This document shows positions 63,953 through 64,000 of a stretch of 64,000 nt of DNA, in pieces. This stretch comes from Sphaerisporangium perillae (GTDB lineage: Bacteria; Actinomycetota; Actinomycetes; Streptosporangiales; Streptosporangiaceae), in NCBI RefSeq assembly GCF_023276435.1, contig NZ_JALLPO010000011.1, forward strand, positions 150,217-214,216, given 5' to 3'. Numbering within the stretch: position 1 is the first letter of the stretch; every line of letters starts with the position of its first letter. Position numbers and translations under genes: made by a program. Below the pieces are notes generated by a model. The model saw only the letters and a list, made by a program, of their open reading frames with translations, did not search any database and was not told where the DNA came from.

Positions 63953-64000
63953 GTTTGGAGAGTTTGATCCTGGCTCAGGACGAACGCTGGCGGCGTGCTT
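63953..64000 (+). rRNA. 16S ribosomal RNA, 5' end (partial)
   Basis: The conserved 16S start GGAGAGTTTGATCCTGGC at 63957-63974 followed by TCAGGACGAACGCTGGCGGC. The gene runs off the window. The exact mature 5' end is estimated. Confidence 0.97.

Overview
The window is about 64 kb of high-GC chromosome from a filamentous actinomycete. Three things fit the order Streptosporangiales best (Streptosporangium, Nonomuraea or Microbispora-like), although no single gene proves it. First, the gene order is the actinobacterial one (two signal peptidases, rnhB, a DUF2469 gene, a UPF0102 gene, comM, dprA ... rpsB, tsf, pyrH, frr, cdsA, rlmN). Second, it carries an F420-type flavin-independent oxidoreductase, CBM2-bearing chitinases and WXG100 proteins. 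Third, DnaA-box-like sites of the actinobacterial form TTGTCCACA are present. The last ~48 bases are the start of a 16S rRNA gene. I see no insertion sequence, prophage or CRISPR array.

Layout. 0.2-7.7 kb: conserved block of lepB, lepB, rnhB, DUF2469, UPF0102, comM and dprA, broken by a 0.9-kb gene-free stretch (3270-4176) that holds diverged direct repeats and three DnaA-box-like sites. 7.9-14 kb: accessory genes sitting inside the conserved block: an HxlR regulator divergent from a DsbA-like oxidoreductase, a secreted M23 protein, a CoA-transferase, and an MFS exporter divergent from an ArsR-type repressor with a perfect inverted-repeat operator between them. 14.3-21.2 kb: rpsB-tsf-pyrH-frr-cdsA, a possible SUFU-domain protein, and rlmN. 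21.2-23.2 kb: small membrane protein, rnhA and a lipoprotein. 23.2-25.3 kb: a WXG100 protein and a large partner (type VII secretion-type cassette). 25.6-29.5 kb: methyltransferase, two-gene ABC exporter, and a protein with two DivIVA-type repeats.

29.5-30.15 kb is a gene-free stretch made of 179-bp tandem repeats and a 15-bp minisatellite. 30.2-38.0 kb is a polyamine (putrescine/spermidine) module: Lrp/AsnC regulator, aminobutyraldehyde-type dehydrogenase, potA-potD-potB-potC and a DAO-family FAD oxidoreductase. Together they would import polyamine and oxidise it toward GABA. 38.2-40.7 kb encodes a large secreted peptidoglycan amidase.

40.9-47.0 kb is the most interesting region. Three overlapping genes encode a protein that fuses a glutamate-cysteine-ligase-type (GCS2/YbdK) domain to a circularly permuted ATP-grasp domain, an asparagine-synthase-type amidotransferase of the N-acetylglutaminylglutamine-amide (NAGGN) kind, and an S9 peptidase. 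By analogy with the NAGGN osmoprotectant operon, this looks like a pathway for a small gamma-glutamyl or glutamine-type peptide amide, built with a different ligase.

47.2-63.4 kb: RNase Z-like hydrolase, initiator tRNA-Met, a lipoprotein paralogous to the one at 22.7 kb, beta-helix protein, LLM oxidoreductase, a PEP-synthase/rifampicin-phosphotransferase-like enzyme with a 30-bp palindromic operator, SDR, membrane proteins, LysE exporter, a fragment of a SARP-type regulator, two tandem CBM2-GH18 chitinases behind a perfect TTAGGAAA/TTTCCTAA palindrome, a GT87-like membrane protein and an AI-2E-type permease. 63.4-64 kb: rRNA promoter and leader region followed by the 5' end of 16S rRNA.
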